From positions 6,682,501 to 6,746,500 of the forward strand of contig NZ_CP097322.1 in assembly GCF_023515955.1 (NCBI RefSeq): 64,000 bases of DNA, read 5' to 3'. Under the pieces are notes generated by a model. It was not told the DNA's origin and searched no databases. It saw only the letters and a list, made by a program, of their open reading frames with translations. Below, piece after piece: positions 1-8,332 of this stretch (positions are counted from its first letter, which is position 1; every line of letters starts with the position of its first letter). This stretch comes from Streptomyces sp. RerS4 (GTDB lineage: Bacteria; Actinomycetota; Actinomycetes; Streptomycetales; Streptomycetaceae). The translations under genes and the position numbers were made by a program.

Positions 1-237
1 GCCGCCTGCTGGCGGGCGCTGCGCGCCGTGGCCGACGTCGATCCGCGCATCGCGGCCGCCGACATGGACCGCCTCCTGGCGCGCGCGGACGCCCAGAGCC
101 GCACCCTGGAGGAGCTGCGCCACCGCCGCGCCGCCGAGGTGTTCGCCGCCGATCTGCGCGGGCAGACCTCGCCGGCGCCCGGCAGGCACAGGCCTCACCA
201 CCACCGGCGCCCGGGAAGCGCGCCCCGGTCGGCGTAA
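1..237 (+). CDS. 3' end of an unidentified protein (partial)
   Basis: The reading frame is open from the first base and ends at a TAA at 235-237, so this is the C-terminal part of a gene beginning outside the window. The visible 78 residues are an Ala/Arg-rich helical stretch (RIAAADMDRLLARADAQSRT) followed by a disordered Pro/His/Arg tail. Third codon positions are almost all G or C, as in a real Streptomyces gene. I do not recognise the family; the helix with regularly placed Leu, Arg and Ala could be the end of a coiled coil. An internal GTG at 28 is unlikely to be the start because the same codon usage continues upstream of it. Confidence 0.6.
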   Translation, partial: AACWRALRAVADVDPRIAAADMDRLLARADAQSRTLEELRHRRAAEVFAADLRGQTSPAPGRHRPHHHRRPGSAPRSA

Positions 238-283
238 CGATGCCCGCGTAACGATGCCGGCGCGGGCGATGTCCGTGTGACGA

Positions 284-1777
284 TCAGGCCGCCGGGAGGC
301 GGACCACCAGCCGGGCCCCCGCCGGTGCGTCCTCGGCGGTGAGGGTCCCCCCGTGGTGGGCGGTCAGGTCACGGGCGATGGCCAGCCCCAGCCCGGCGCC
401 GCCGTGGTCGCGGCTGCGGGAGTCGTCGAGCCGCGTGAACCGTTCGAAGATCCGCTCCCGGTCCTCGGGCGCCACTCCCGGCCCGTCGTCCACCACCTCC
501 AGTACGGCGCTCCGCGCGCCCGCCCCGCCGGTCGAGCGCAGCAGCACCTCCACCCGCCGGTCCGCGAACCGCTGCGCGTTGTCCAGCAGGTTGGTCACCA
601 CCCGGGCCAGCCACAGTTCACTGCCGTCCACCCGCACGCCCTCCGCGAGCCGCAGCCGTACGGGGACCCGGTCGCCCGAGCGCGCCTCCACCACGTCGCG
701 CACCACCGCGCCCAGGTCCAGCCGGACCGCCTTCACCGGCTGAGCGGCGTCGATGCGGGCGAGGAGCAGCAGGTCGGAGCAGAGGTGCTGGAGGCGTTCG
801 ACGTCCTCCAGCGCCCCGCCGATCAGCTCCGGCCACAGCTCCGGGTCGCGGACGGCCATGGCCACCTCCAGCTGGGTGCGCAGCACGGTGACGGGGCTGC
901 GCAGTTCGTGCGAGGCGTCGGCGATGAACCGGCGGTGGCGGATCCCGGAGGACTCCAGCCGGTCCAGGGTGGCGTTCATCGTCCGGGCCAGCCGGGCGAT
1001 CTCGTCCCGCGTGGGCGGTACGGGGACCCGCCGGTGCAGATCGCGGTCGGTGATCTCCGCGACCTCGGCGCGGATCGCCTCGACGGGGCGCAGCGCCCGG
1101 CCGGTGACCCGCCAGGTGACGAGGCCGACGGTGGCGAGCAGCAGGGGCCCGCCGACCGCGAGGGCGGCGGCGGTGGTGTCGTCGGCGGCGTCCACGTCGC
1201 GCAGCGAGGTGCCGACGAAGACCGTGACGATGCCCTGCGGGGTGTCGGTGGTGACCTCCACGACGCGCTGGCGGTGCTCGCCGCCCAGCGGCCGCAGCCG
1301 CCAGGTGTGGAAGGCGGTGCCGGAGCGCGGGGGCCTGGCGGGGGCGATCGAGGGGACCCCGGCCAGGTTCGGCGTGGAACGCAGCACCCGGCCCCGCGCG
1401 TTCACCACCTGGACGAAGTCCACCCCGTGCAGGGGCGCCCGCATCCGGTCGAGCTGCCCGGCCGCCGCGAGGCCGGCGACGGTCATGGCCTGCTGCTCGG
1501 CGTCGCGTTCGGCGTTGCGCAGCAGGTTGCCCTCCAGCAGGCGCAGCAGGGCGAAGGAGGCCACCGCCAGGGCGGCCGCCACCACCAGGCAGGCGCCGAA
1601 GGTGGCGCGGGCGCGGACGGTGGTGGGCCACAGCCGCCGCAGCCGGGGCCCGGGACGCCACGACAGGAGCCGTGCCGCGGCGATGCGCGGCCGGCTTCCG
1701 GTCCGCGTCCAGGTGAGGGTCCGGGGCGGGGTCCGGGTCAGGGTCCGGCGCGTCCGGGTCGGGGTCCGGTCAGCCAC
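284..1777 (-). CDS. Sensor histidine kinase (HAMP, HisKA, HATPase_c)
   Basis: Membrane-bound sensor kinase that should autophosphorylate and pass phosphate to the response regulator encoded just upstream. In the 497-residue product I see a transmembrane helix at about 58-80, an extracytoplasmic region to about 200, a second helix at about 203-223, a HAMP domain, a HisKA domain with phospho-acceptor His290 in FIADASHELRSP, and a HATPase domain with an N box (NLLDNAQ) and G boxes (DDGPGV, GGAGLGLAIA). It starts at GTG 1777 and overlaps the regulator stop by 8 bases, so the two are probably translationally coupled. The first 25 residues are an odd Arg/Thr-rich run encoded by GGTCCG-like repeats. 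A start further inside is possible. The signal sensed is unknown. Confidence 0.9.
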   Translation of the reverse strand: MADRTPTRTRRTLTRTPPRTLTWTRTGSRPRIAAARLLSWRPGPRLRRLWPTTVRARATFGACLVVAAALAVASFALLRLLEGNLLRNAERDAEQQAMTVAGLAAAGQLDRMRAPLHGVDFVQVVNARGRVLRSTPNLAGVPSIAPARPPRSGTAFHTWRLRPLGGEHRQRVVEVTTDTPQGIVTVFVGTSLRDVDAADDTTAAALAVGGPLLLATVGLVTWRVTGRALRPVEAIRAEVAEITDRDLHRRVPVPPTRDEIARLARTMNATLDRLESSGIRHRRFIADASHELRSPVTVLRTQLEVAMAVRDPELWPELIGGALEDVERLQHLCSDLLLLARIDAAQPVKAVRLDLGAVVRDVVEARSGDRVPVRLRLAEGVRVDGSELWLARVVTNLLDNAQRFADRRVEVLLRSTGGAGARSAVLEVVDDGPGVAPEDRERIFERFTRLDDSRSRDHGGAGLGLAIARDLTAHHGGTLTAEDAPAGARLVVRLPAA

Positions 1778-2447
1778 CGTCGGCCGCCAGTCGGTAGCCG
1801 ACGCCGCGTACGGTCTCCAGCGCGGCCCGGCCGAACGGCGCGTCGATCTTCCGGCGGACCGCGCTCACGTGCACCTCGACCACGTTCGGGTCGCCCGCGA
1901 AGGCGCTGTCCCACACCTGTTCCAGGATCTCCCGCTTGGGCACCACCTCGCCGGGCCGCCGGGCCAGGTACTCCAGCACCGCGAACTCCCGGGCGGTCAG
2001 TCGTATCTCGGTCCCGCCGCGCGCGCACGTGTGCCGGGCCGGGTCCAGCCGGAGGTCCCCGCACTCCAGGACCTGCGGGCCGCGGCGGCCCGTACGCCGT
2101 CCCAGGGCGCGCAGCCGGGCCACGAGGACGAGGTAGGAGAAGGGCTTGGACAGGAAGTCGTCCGCGCCGGTGTCGAGGGCCTCGGCCTCGTCGTACTCGC
2201 CGTCCTTCGCGGTCAGCACGATGATCCCGGACTCGTTGCCGGCGGCGCGCAGCCGGGAGCAGACCCGGTAGCCGTTGAGGCCGGGCAGCATGATGTCGAG
2301 CACTATCAGGTCGTAGTCGTGCTCCGTGGCCATCCACAGGCCCTGCGGCCCGTCGTGGGCCACGTCCACCGTGAACCCCTCCGACCGCAGGCCCCGCTGC
2401 AGTGCCACGGCGAGTCGCCGTTCGTCCTCCACCACCAGTACGCGCAT
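1770..2447 (-). CDS. OmpR/PhoP-family response regulator
   Basis: DNA-binding response regulator, 225 residues, partner of the adjoining kinase. The receiver domain starts MRVLVVEDERR, with the phospho-acceptor Asp at about residue 51 (LIVLDIMLPG) and the conserved Lys in FLSKPF. The C-terminal half is a winged helix (RLTAREFAVLEYLARRPGEV, then EVHVSAVRRKID and ETVRGVGYRL), typical of OmpR/PhoP regulators. The frame is open much further upstream, but the domain begins exactly at the ATG at 2445-2447, which is the start chosen. It is transcribed away from a PepSY-like protein, a common Streptomyces layout. Three direct CTTCAG repeats between them are a likely autoregulatory site. Confidence 0.92.
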   Translation of the reverse strand: MRVLVVEDERRLAVALQRGLRSEGFTVDVAHDGPQGLWMATEHDYDLIVLDIMLPGLNGYRVCSRLRAAGNESGIIVLTAKDGEYDEAEALDTGADDFLSKPFSYLVLVARLRALGRRTGRRGPQVLECGDLRLDPARHTCARGGTEIRLTAREFAVLEYLARRPGEVVPKREILEQVWDSAFAGDPNVVEVHVSAVRRKIDAPFGRAALETVRGVGYRLAADGG

Positions 2448-2481
2448 GGCGCCCAGGGTCTCAGGCGCGGCCGGCGCGTGG

Positions 2482-2518
2482 CTGAAGGGGTCTTCAGCCG
2501 GCTTCAGGTGGGCTTCAG
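2482..2518. promoter_or_regulatory. Direct-repeat operator candidate for the OmpR-type regulator
   Basis: CTTCAG occurs at 2492-2497, 2502-2507 and 2513-2518, with start-to-start spacing of 10 and 11 bases, plus an inverted CTGAAG at 2482-2487. OmpR/PhoP regulators bind head-to-tail repeats with about one helical turn per unit. The cluster lies between the divergent regulator (start 2447) and the PepSY-like gene (start 2584). Binding is inferred. Confidence 0.6.
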
Positions 2519-2583
2519 CATCGCCTCGGCATGCTCGGGAACGAGCCGGGCGCGGTGCCCGGTTGCGCCTGAGGAGTCCCCGT

Positions 2584-3159
2584 ATGTCTGAGTCTTTGCC
2601 GCCGTCCGAACCGTCCGAACCGTCCAGAGACGCCGACAAGCGCCCCGGGCTCGTCCGTCTGGTGCCGAGCGGCCGGGGCGCCCGCTGGGCCGTCGCGGGC
2701 GCGGCCGTGGTGCTCGTCGGCGGTGCGGGGGTGACGGCCGTGGCCGTCGCCGGCCACCACGACCGACACGAGCGGGCGGCCCGCTTCACCTGGTCCGAGG
2801 CCGGCCACCACCAGGTCGGGCCGAAGGGCCCGCGGGGCCCCGAGGGCCCGGGGGAGCGGCACGTACGACGCCTGGACGGTGCCCCGAATGCCGCCAAGGC
2901 CCCGAAGCCCCTCAAGGCCCCGGTGCCCGTACCGTCGCTGCCGATCGGGCAGGCGGCGGAGAAGGCCTCGGCGGCGATCCCCGGCGGCAAGGTCGAGTCC
3001 CTCCGGACGATCGCCCAGGACGGCGGCGGCAGCGCCTGGCTGGCGGTGGTCGTGGCCCAGGACGGCGTCCGTCACGCGCTCACCCTCTCCGGCACGGACG
3101 GCACGATCACCTCCAACACCCCCGTCAACCCCCGCCACGCGGCCGCAGCCGGCCGCTAG
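2584..3159 (+). CDS. Single-pass membrane protein with C-terminal PepSY-like domain
   Basis: A 191-residue protein starting at the ATG at 2584. An N-terminal acidic/Pro-rich cytoplasmic segment is followed by one hydrophobic helix at about residues 35-58 (WAVAGAAVVLVGGAGVTAVA), a charged His/Pro linker, and a C-terminal region (about 120-180) beginning IGQAAEKASAAIPGGKVESL and continuing with repeated beta strands (AWLAVVVAQDGVRHALTLSG). That pattern matches PepSY-type propeptide domains, often exported and found beside two-component systems. It is divergent from such a system here, 136 bases away, and may be its target or modulator. The longer upstream frame lacks coding character before this Met. 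Confidence 0.72.
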   Translation: MSESLPPSEPSEPSRDADKRPGLVRLVPSGRGARWAVAGAAVVLVGGAGVTAVAVAGHHDRHERAARFTWSEAGHHQVGPKGPRGPEGPGERHVRRLDGAPNAAKAPKPLKAPVPVPSLPIGQAAEKASAAIPGGKVESLRTIAQDGGGSAWLAVVVAQDGVRHALTLSGTDGTITSNTPVNPRHAAAAGR

Positions 3160-3520
3160 GCCGTCTCTTCCGGATCTTGCCTCGCCCGCGTCGCCCGGTA
3201 CCTCCCCGGCCCTCACACCCCGCTCGGCCGCACCAGGCGCACCACCGACGCCGGGCGACACCGGCCGACCCGGTGGCAGGCCGGCGCTGCCCGGCCGGTG
3301 CGGCCTGCCGATCCGCCGGCCTGCCCGGCCGGTACACCGGCCACGGCGGCGCTGGGCGTGCCGCCCGCCGCGCCGGCCGGCCGTGCGGCCGCGTGAGCTG
3401 CCGGCCGGCGACGCCCCGGCCGGGCCGTCGGTCGCGGGGGTCGGGGGGCGGACGCAGAATGAGGGGGAGCGGTTCGCCCCCGTCCGGGCGGGCGCGGGTC
3501 TCGCGGCGAGGAGGCTTGTG
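3160..3520. other. Intergenic region rich in CCGGCC/GCCGGC words
   Basis: No gene is supported here. The stretch is packed with CCGGCC and GCCGGC words (about 3290-3425) that could fold in many ways, so I cannot pick out one terminator or promoter. A Shine-Dalgarno-like GGCGAGGAGG at 3505-3514 belongs to the SpoIIE phosphatase that follows. Confidence 0.5.
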
Positions 3521-5644
3521 GTGCCATCGGACCGGCCGGAGGGTGTGTCGGGCCCCGGTCCGATCCGGTCCGAGCCCGGCTCGTTGTTGGAGCACGTCCC
3601 CGTCGCCGTGTTCGGCTTCGACGACCTCGGCCGCGTCCGCTACTGGGGGCCGGGCGCCGCCCACCTCTTCGGCCACCCCGCCGAGGCCGTCCTCGGCCGC
3701 CCCGCCGCCACCCTGTTCCCCCCGCCCCCGCCGGGCGAGGTCGATTCGGCCGGGCGGCTGGTCGAGCGGGCCCGCACGCTCGGGTACTGGCGGGTCCGGC
3801 TGCCGGTCCTGCACCGCGACGGATCCGTCTTCGACTGCGGGTTCCGCGTCTTCCCGGTCACGGGCCCCGGCCCCGGCCCCGGCGGCGACGGCGACGGCGA
3901 CTTCGTGATCATGGGTCTCGCCAGCCGCGGCGAGGAGCTCGACCGGGTCAAGACGAACCTCGCCTTCCTCGACGCCCTCTTCGAGACCTGCCCCATCGGC
4001 CTGGTCATGCTCGACCAGGAACTCCGCTACGTCCACCTCAACCAGGCACTCGCCGACATGGACGGGCTCCCCGTGCGCGAGCACCTCGGGCGCGGCACCG
4101 CCGACATCATGCTCACCTCCGACGGCGGCGAGTTCCAGCGCGTACTGCGCTCCGTCGCCGACGACGGCACCCCCGTGGTCAGCCTCCTCGTCGGGCTGCG
4201 CACCCCCGGCCGCCCCGACCGTGACCAGGTCCGGTCCGTGAGCCTGTTCCCGCTCAGCGGAGCCGTAGGCACCCCGCCCGGCGTGGGCGGGCTCATGGTG
4301 GACGTCACCGATCGGGAACGGGCCCTGCTGGAGGCCACCGAGGCCCGCCGGCGCCTCGACCTCCTCGACCGGGCCGCCGCCCGCGTCGGCACCACCCTCG
4401 ACGTCGACACCACCGCCCGGGAACTGGTCGACGCCGCGGTACCGGACTTCTGTGACGCCTCCGTGGTGGAACTCGTCGACTGGCTGAACCCCTCCGAGGC
4501 CTTCGACCCCCGCCTGCCCCTCCACACCCGCCGGATCGCGGCCGGGACGACCCTCCCGCCGCCCGCCGACGAACTCGTCGGCGGGCTGGAGCGGATTACG
4601 TACCCCCCGGGCTCCGGCATTCACCGCACACTGGAGACCGGCCGGCCCCTGTGCGTCCCCGTGGACGAGGACTTCACCACCTCCACCGTCGTCCACCGCG
4701 ACCGCGCCCGCCTGCTGCGCGACAGCGGCCTCGCGTCCATCCTCATCGCCCCGCTCGTCGCCCGCGGCACCATCCAGGGCATCGCCATGTTCGGCCGCTC
4801 CACCGCCCGAGCGCCCTTCACCGGACAAGACCTCAGCCTCGCCGGGGAACTCGCCTCCCGCGCCGCCCTCTGCCTGGACAACGCCCGCCTCTACAGCCGC
4901 GTCCAGGACATCGCGCTCACGCTGCAACGCTCCCTGCTGCCCAGTGCGTTGTCCACCGGCCCGTACGTCACGGTCGCCCACCGCTACCTGCCCGGCAGCC
5001 GCGTCACCGAGGTCGGCGGCGACTGGTACGACGTGATCGACCTGCCGGACGGCCACGTCGCCCTTCTCGTCGGCGACGTCATGGGACACGGCGTACCCGC
5101 CGCCGCGTCGATGGGTCGGCTGCGCATCACCGCGAAGGCGCTGGCCCGCCACAGCCGCGACCCGGCGGACCTGCTCGTCGAACTCGACCGCTGCGCCCAG
5201 GAGTCCGGCATCGAACTGGCCACCTGCCTCTGCCTGTTCCACGACCCCCGCACCGGCCGCACCCGCCTCGCGAACGCCGGACACCCCCCGCCCCTGGTCC
5301 GCCGACCCGACGGCGCCGTCGAAACCCTGGACCCGACCCCGGGCGTCCCCCTCGGGGTCGGTGGCTTCCCCTTCCGCTCGACGGAGTTCGAGCTGCCGGA
5401 CGGAGCCGTACTGGCCCTGTACACCGACGGCCTGATCGAATCCCGGGGCCAGGACATCGACACCGGCCTGGCCGCTCTGAGTCACCAACTGGGTCTGCTC
5501 GAAGGCCCGTTGGAGACGGCTGCGGACCGCATCCTCGCCGCCCTGCTCCCCGACCCGCCGAACGACGACACGGTCCTCCTCCTGGCCCGCGTCCACCGCG
5601 CGCCGCCACACGTCGGCCCTTGGAACTCTGCCGGCGACGCCTGA
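3521..5644 (+). CDS. PAS/GAF-sensing PP2C (SpoIIE-type) serine phosphatase
   Basis: Cytoplasmic Ser/Thr phosphatase of the SpoIIE/RsbU group, which usually dephosphorylates anti-sigma-factor antagonists. The 707-residue product has two PAS regions (about 18-120, beginning LLEHVPVAVFGFDDLGRVRY; and about 145-260, LFETCPIGLVMLDQELRYVH), a GAF domain (about 285-455), and a C-terminal SpoIIE domain with the metal-binding signatures GGDWYDVIDL and GDVMGHG and the later ANAGHPPPL and NDDTVLLLA. I chose GTG 3521 because GAGGAGG ends 6 bases before it; GTG 3518 is an equal-frame alternative. Its anti-sigma substrates are not encoded nearby. Confidence 0.9.
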   Translation: MPSDRPEGVSGPGPIRSEPGSLLEHVPVAVFGFDDLGRVRYWGPGAAHLFGHPAEAVLGRPAATLFPPPPPGEVDSAGRLVERARTLGYWRVRLPVLHRDGSVFDCGFRVFPVTGPGPGPGGDGDGDFVIMGLASRGEELDRVKTNLAFLDALFETCPIGLVMLDQELRYVHLNQALADMDGLPVREHLGRGTADIMLTSDGGEFQRVLRSVADDGTPVVSLLVGLRTPGRPDRDQVRSVSLFPLSGAVGTPPGVGGLMVDVTDRERALLEATEARRRLDLLDRAAARVGTTLDVDTTARELVDAAVPDFCDASVVELVDWLNPSEAFDPRLPLHTRRIAAGTTLPPPADELVGGLERITYPPGSGIHRTLETGRPLCVPVDEDFTTSTVVHRDRARLLRDSGLASILIAPLVARGTIQGIAMFGRSTARAPFTGQDLSLAGELASRAALCLDNARLYSRVQDIALTLQRSLLPSALSTGPYVTVAHRYLPGSRVTEVGGDWYDVIDLPDGHVALLVGDVMGHGVPAAASMGRLRITAKALARHSRDPADLLVELDRCAQESGIELATCLCLFHDPRTGRTRLANAGHPPPLVRRPDGAVETLDPTPGVPLGVGGFPFRSTEFELPDGAVLALYTDGLIESRGQDIDTGLAALSHQLGLLEGPLETAADRILAALLPDPPNDDTVLLLARVHRAPPHVGPWNSAGDA

Positions 5645-5701
5645 ACTCCCGATGGAAGTTCAAGACAGGCACGGCCAACGTTGATGGCCCGGTGGCCGAC
5701 C

Positions 5702-6442
5702 TCAGGCCGGCTTGCGCCACACGGAGACGTGCTTCGCGGAGTCCTGGGTGAACGGAGACCCGTCCCAGTCCGCAACGCGACGTTCCAGTTCGAGACCGGC
5801 GATCCGTGCCATCAGGTCGAGCTCCGCCGGCCAGGCGTACCGGTGCCGGGAGTTGTCGCGGCGGTAGCGGCCGCCGTCGCCGTCGCGGGTGAAGTGGTGC
5901 GAGACGAGAATCTGCTCGACCAGGTCGAAGGTGTCGAAGCCGAGATGCCGCTCCGAGACGTCGAACGGCACCGCGACCTGGCCCGGCGGCAGGAACCGCA
6001 GCGGCGGCACACCCAGCTCGATGACGAATCGGCCGCCGGGCTCCAGATGCCGTGCGGCGTTACGGAAGCACTCGACCTGCTCGTCCTGCGTGAGCAGGTT
6101 CGTAATGGTGTTGTAGACGAGATAGACCAGGGTGAACCCGCCCGGAACGACGGTGGTGGCCATGTCCCCGATGACCACCGGGAGCGTGTCCTCGTCGATC
6201 TTGCGCCGCAGCACCGCCGCCATGTGCTCGGACAGTTCGATGCCCACTACGGGCACGCCGCGTTCCCGGAGCGGGACTCCCACTCGCCCGGTTCCGATGG
6301 CGAACTCCAGTGCCCGGCCGTCCCCGGCGAGCTCGGCGAGGAAGGCGAGAGTCGGTCCGAGAACGGCAGCCGAGGACGCTTCGGCCTCCTCGGCGTCGTA
6401 GCGGTCGGCGGTCGCACGGGTCCACAGTTCACTGCTCGTCAC
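5702..6442 (-). CDS. Class I SAM-dependent methyltransferase
   Basis: A 246-residue methyltransferase. The SAM-binding motif I is ALEFAIGTGRVGVPL at about residues 44-58, with the acidic post-I residue in VVGIELSEHM. The rest fits a seven-stranded Rossmann fold of the methyltransferase-11/25 type (VIGDMATTVVPGGFTLVYLV, then the loop LEPGGRFVIELGVP). The start is GTG at 6440-6442. The substrate is unknown and no pathway partner adjoins it: the gene converges on the SpoIIE phosphatase, and a hairpin separates it from the synthetase upstream. Confidence 0.85.
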   Translation of the reverse strand: MTSSELWTRATADRYDAEEAEASSAAVLGPTLAFLAELAGDGRALEFAIGTGRVGVPLRERGVPVVGIELSEHMAAVLRRKIDEDTLPVVIGDMATTVVPGGFTLVYLVYNTITNLLTQDEQVECFRNAARHLEPGGRFVIELGVPPLRFLPPGQVAVPFDVSERHLGFDTFDLVEQILVSHHFTRDGDGGRYRRDNSRHRYAWPAELDLMARIAGLELERRVADWDGSPFTQDSAKHVSVWRKPA

Positions 6443-6496
6443 GGAGGTCCACCTTGCCGGGTGCCGAGGGGCGCTGTCGACGCATTTGCGTTCTCC

Positions 6497-6515
6497 GCGG
6501 CGCAGCGTGCGCCGC
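6497..6515. terminator. Hairpin, candidate terminator downstream of the acyl-CoA synthetase
   Basis: A perfect 8-bp stem (GCGGCGCA / TGCGCCGC) with a GCG loop lies between the end of the acyl-CoA synthetase (6562, minus strand) and the start of the methyltransferase (6442, minus strand). There is no U-tract, which is usual for actinobacterial terminators. Confidence 0.45.
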
Positions 6516-6561
6516 CCCCAACCCGTCGTCGCCTGGCCAGGGCTTCGACGAGATCATTTCG

Positions 6562-8211
6562 TTAGGAGTTCTCGGGCCGTGTCCGGTGCGTATCGAGCAG
6601 CCGGCTCGCGACCTCGCGCATCTCGACCTTGCGGATCTTCCCGGTGACGGTCATCGGGAACTCGTCCACCACGTGCACGTAGCGCGGGATCTTGAAGTGG
6701 GCGAGCCGGCCGGCGCAGTACGCGCGCACCGCGTCCGCCGTCAGCGGCCGCGCCCCGTCCCGCATCCGCACCCACGCCATCAGCTCCTCCCCGTACTTGG
6801 GGTCGGGGACGCCGATGACCTGGACGTCCAGCACGTCCGGGTGGCCGTGCAGGAACTCCTCGATCTCGCGCGGGTAGACGTTCTCGCCGCCCCGGATCAC
6901 CATGTCCTTGATCCGGCCGGTGATGGCGAGGTAGCCCTCCTCGTCCATGACCGCCAGGTCGCCGGTGTGCATCCAGCCCTCGGGGTCCACCGCCTCGGCG
7001 GTCTTCTCCGGCTCCCCCCAGTAGCCGAGCATCACGGAGTAGCCGCGCGTGCACAGCTCGCCGGGGACGCCGCGCGGCGCGGTCCCGCCGGTGCGCGGGT
7101 CGATCACCTTGACCTGGAGGTGCGGTCCGACCCGACCGACGGTGGAGACCCGGCGCTCGACCGGATCGTCCGCGAGGGTCTGCGTGGAGACCGGCGAGGT
7201 CTCGGTCATCCCGTAGCAGATGGACACCTCGGTCATGCCCATCCGCTCGATCACCTGGTTCATGACCTCCACCGGACACGGTGAGCCCGCCATGATCCCG
7301 GTCCGCAGGCTGGAGAGGTCGTAGGCGTCGAAGCCGGGGACGGCCAACTCGGCGATGAACATGGTGGGGACGCCGTACAGCGAGGTGCAGGCCTCCGCCT
7401 CGACCGCCGCCAGCGTCGCCGCCGCATCGAAGGCGGGCGCCGGGATGACCACCGCCGCGCCGTGACTCGTACACGCGAGGTTGCCCATGACCATGCCGAA
7501 GCAGTGGTAGAAGGGCACCGGGACGCAGACCCGGTCCGCCTCGGTGTAGCCGCACGACTCCCCGACGAAGAAACCGTTGTTGAGGATGTTGTGGTGGGAG
7601 AGCGTGGCTCCCTTGGGGAATCCGGTCGTGCCCGAGGTGTACTGGATGTTGATCGGGTCATCGGGGTCCAACGCCGCTTGGGCCCGCGCCAGTTCGGCCG
7701 GATCGCAGCGCCGGCCCCGCTCCGCCAGGTCGTTCCACAGCGGTCCGTCCAGCAGGACGGTGAACTCCAACTCGGGGCAGCGCGGCCGGACTTCCTCGAT
7801 CATCGCCCCGTAGTCGGAGGTCTTGAAGCGCTCGGCGGCGATCAGCATCCGCGTCCCGGACTGCCGCAGGACGTACTCCAGCTCGTGCGCGCGGTACGCC
7901 GGGTTCACGGTGACGAGGATCGCGCCGATCTTCGCGGTGGCGTACTGGACCAACGTCCACTCGGCCCGGTTCGGCGCCCAGATGCCCACGCGGTCACCCT
8001 TGACGATCCCGAGGTCCAGCAGCCCCAGCGCGAGGGCGTCCACGTCCCGCGCCAGCTCGGCGTACGTCCACCGGCGGCCGGCGGCGACATCGACGACCGC
8101 GTCCCGGTCGGGGAATCTCGCGACCGTACGGTCGAGGTTGTCACCGATCGTCTCGCGCAGCAGCGGCACCTCGGAACTGCCGGACGTACAACTCGACGCG
8201 ACCACGGACAC
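6562..8211 (-). CDS. Fatty-acyl-CoA synthetase-like AMP-binding enzyme
   Basis: ANL-superfamily ligase that should adenylate a carboxylic acid and transfer it to CoA. The 549-residue product carries the P-loop-like motif IQYTSGTTGFPKGA, the A5 motif CYGMTETSP, GWMHTGDLA, the hinge GRIKDMVIRGGENVYP and the catalytic Lys in TGKIRKVEMREVA. This combination is typical of medium/long-chain fatty-acyl-CoA ligases. The frame runs upstream to 8523, but GTG 8211 has GGGAGG (8217-8222) at 5-base spacing and gives the family's usual length. It is divergent from alkB with about 120 bases between. The true acyl substrate cannot be read from the sequence. Confidence 0.9.
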   Translation of the reverse strand: MSVVASSCTSGSSEVPLLRETIGDNLDRTVARFPDRDAVVDVAAGRRWTYAELARDVDALALGLLDLGIVKGDRVGIWAPNRAEWTLVQYATAKIGAILVTVNPAYRAHELEYVLRQSGTRMLIAAERFKTSDYGAMIEEVRPRCPELEFTVLLDGPLWNDLAERGRRCDPAELARAQAALDPDDPINIQYTSGTTGFPKGATLSHHNILNNGFFVGESCGYTEADRVCVPVPFYHCFGMVMGNLACTSHGAAVVIPAPAFDAAATLAAVEAEACTSLYGVPTMFIAELAVPGFDAYDLSSLRTGIMAGSPCPVEVMNQVIERMGMTEVSICYGMTETSPVSTQTLADDPVERRVSTVGRVGPHLQVKVIDPRTGGTAPRGVPGELCTRGYSVMLGYWGEPEKTAEAVDPEGWMHTGDLAVMDEEGYLAITGRIKDMVIRGGENVYPREIEEFLHGHPDVLDVQVIGVPDPKYGEELMAWVRMRDGARPLTADAVRAYCAGRLAHFKIPRYVHVVDEFPMTVTGKIRKVEMREVASRLLDTHRTRPENS

Positions 8212-8296
8212 GCGTACCTCCCGGACGGGACTCGATGATCGCCCATGATCCCCTCCGGACCGCCCCGCGGCCAGACCCGTACCGCATCCATCGAAT

Positions 8297-8310
8297 CGAG
8301 CGTATGTTCG
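8297..8310. promoter_or_regulatory. Probable LexA (SOS) box upstream of alkB
   Basis: CGAGC-GTAT-GTTCG matches the Gram-positive LexA consensus CGAAC-N4-GTTCG at 9 of 10 defined positions. It ends 22 bases before the alkB start codon, where repressor would block transcription. AlkB repairs alkylated DNA, so the target makes sense. The match is by eye. Confidence 0.65.
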
Positions 8311-8332
8311 GATATCGGGGTACGGTGGAGGC

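Noticed and set aside
3125..5611. Long antisense reading frames opposite the SpoIIE phosphatase and most other genes
   Set aside because: In DNA this G/C-rich, stop codons are rare in all frames. These frames lack ribosome sites, have repetitive Arg/Ala/Gly products and follow the codon bias of the opposite strand.
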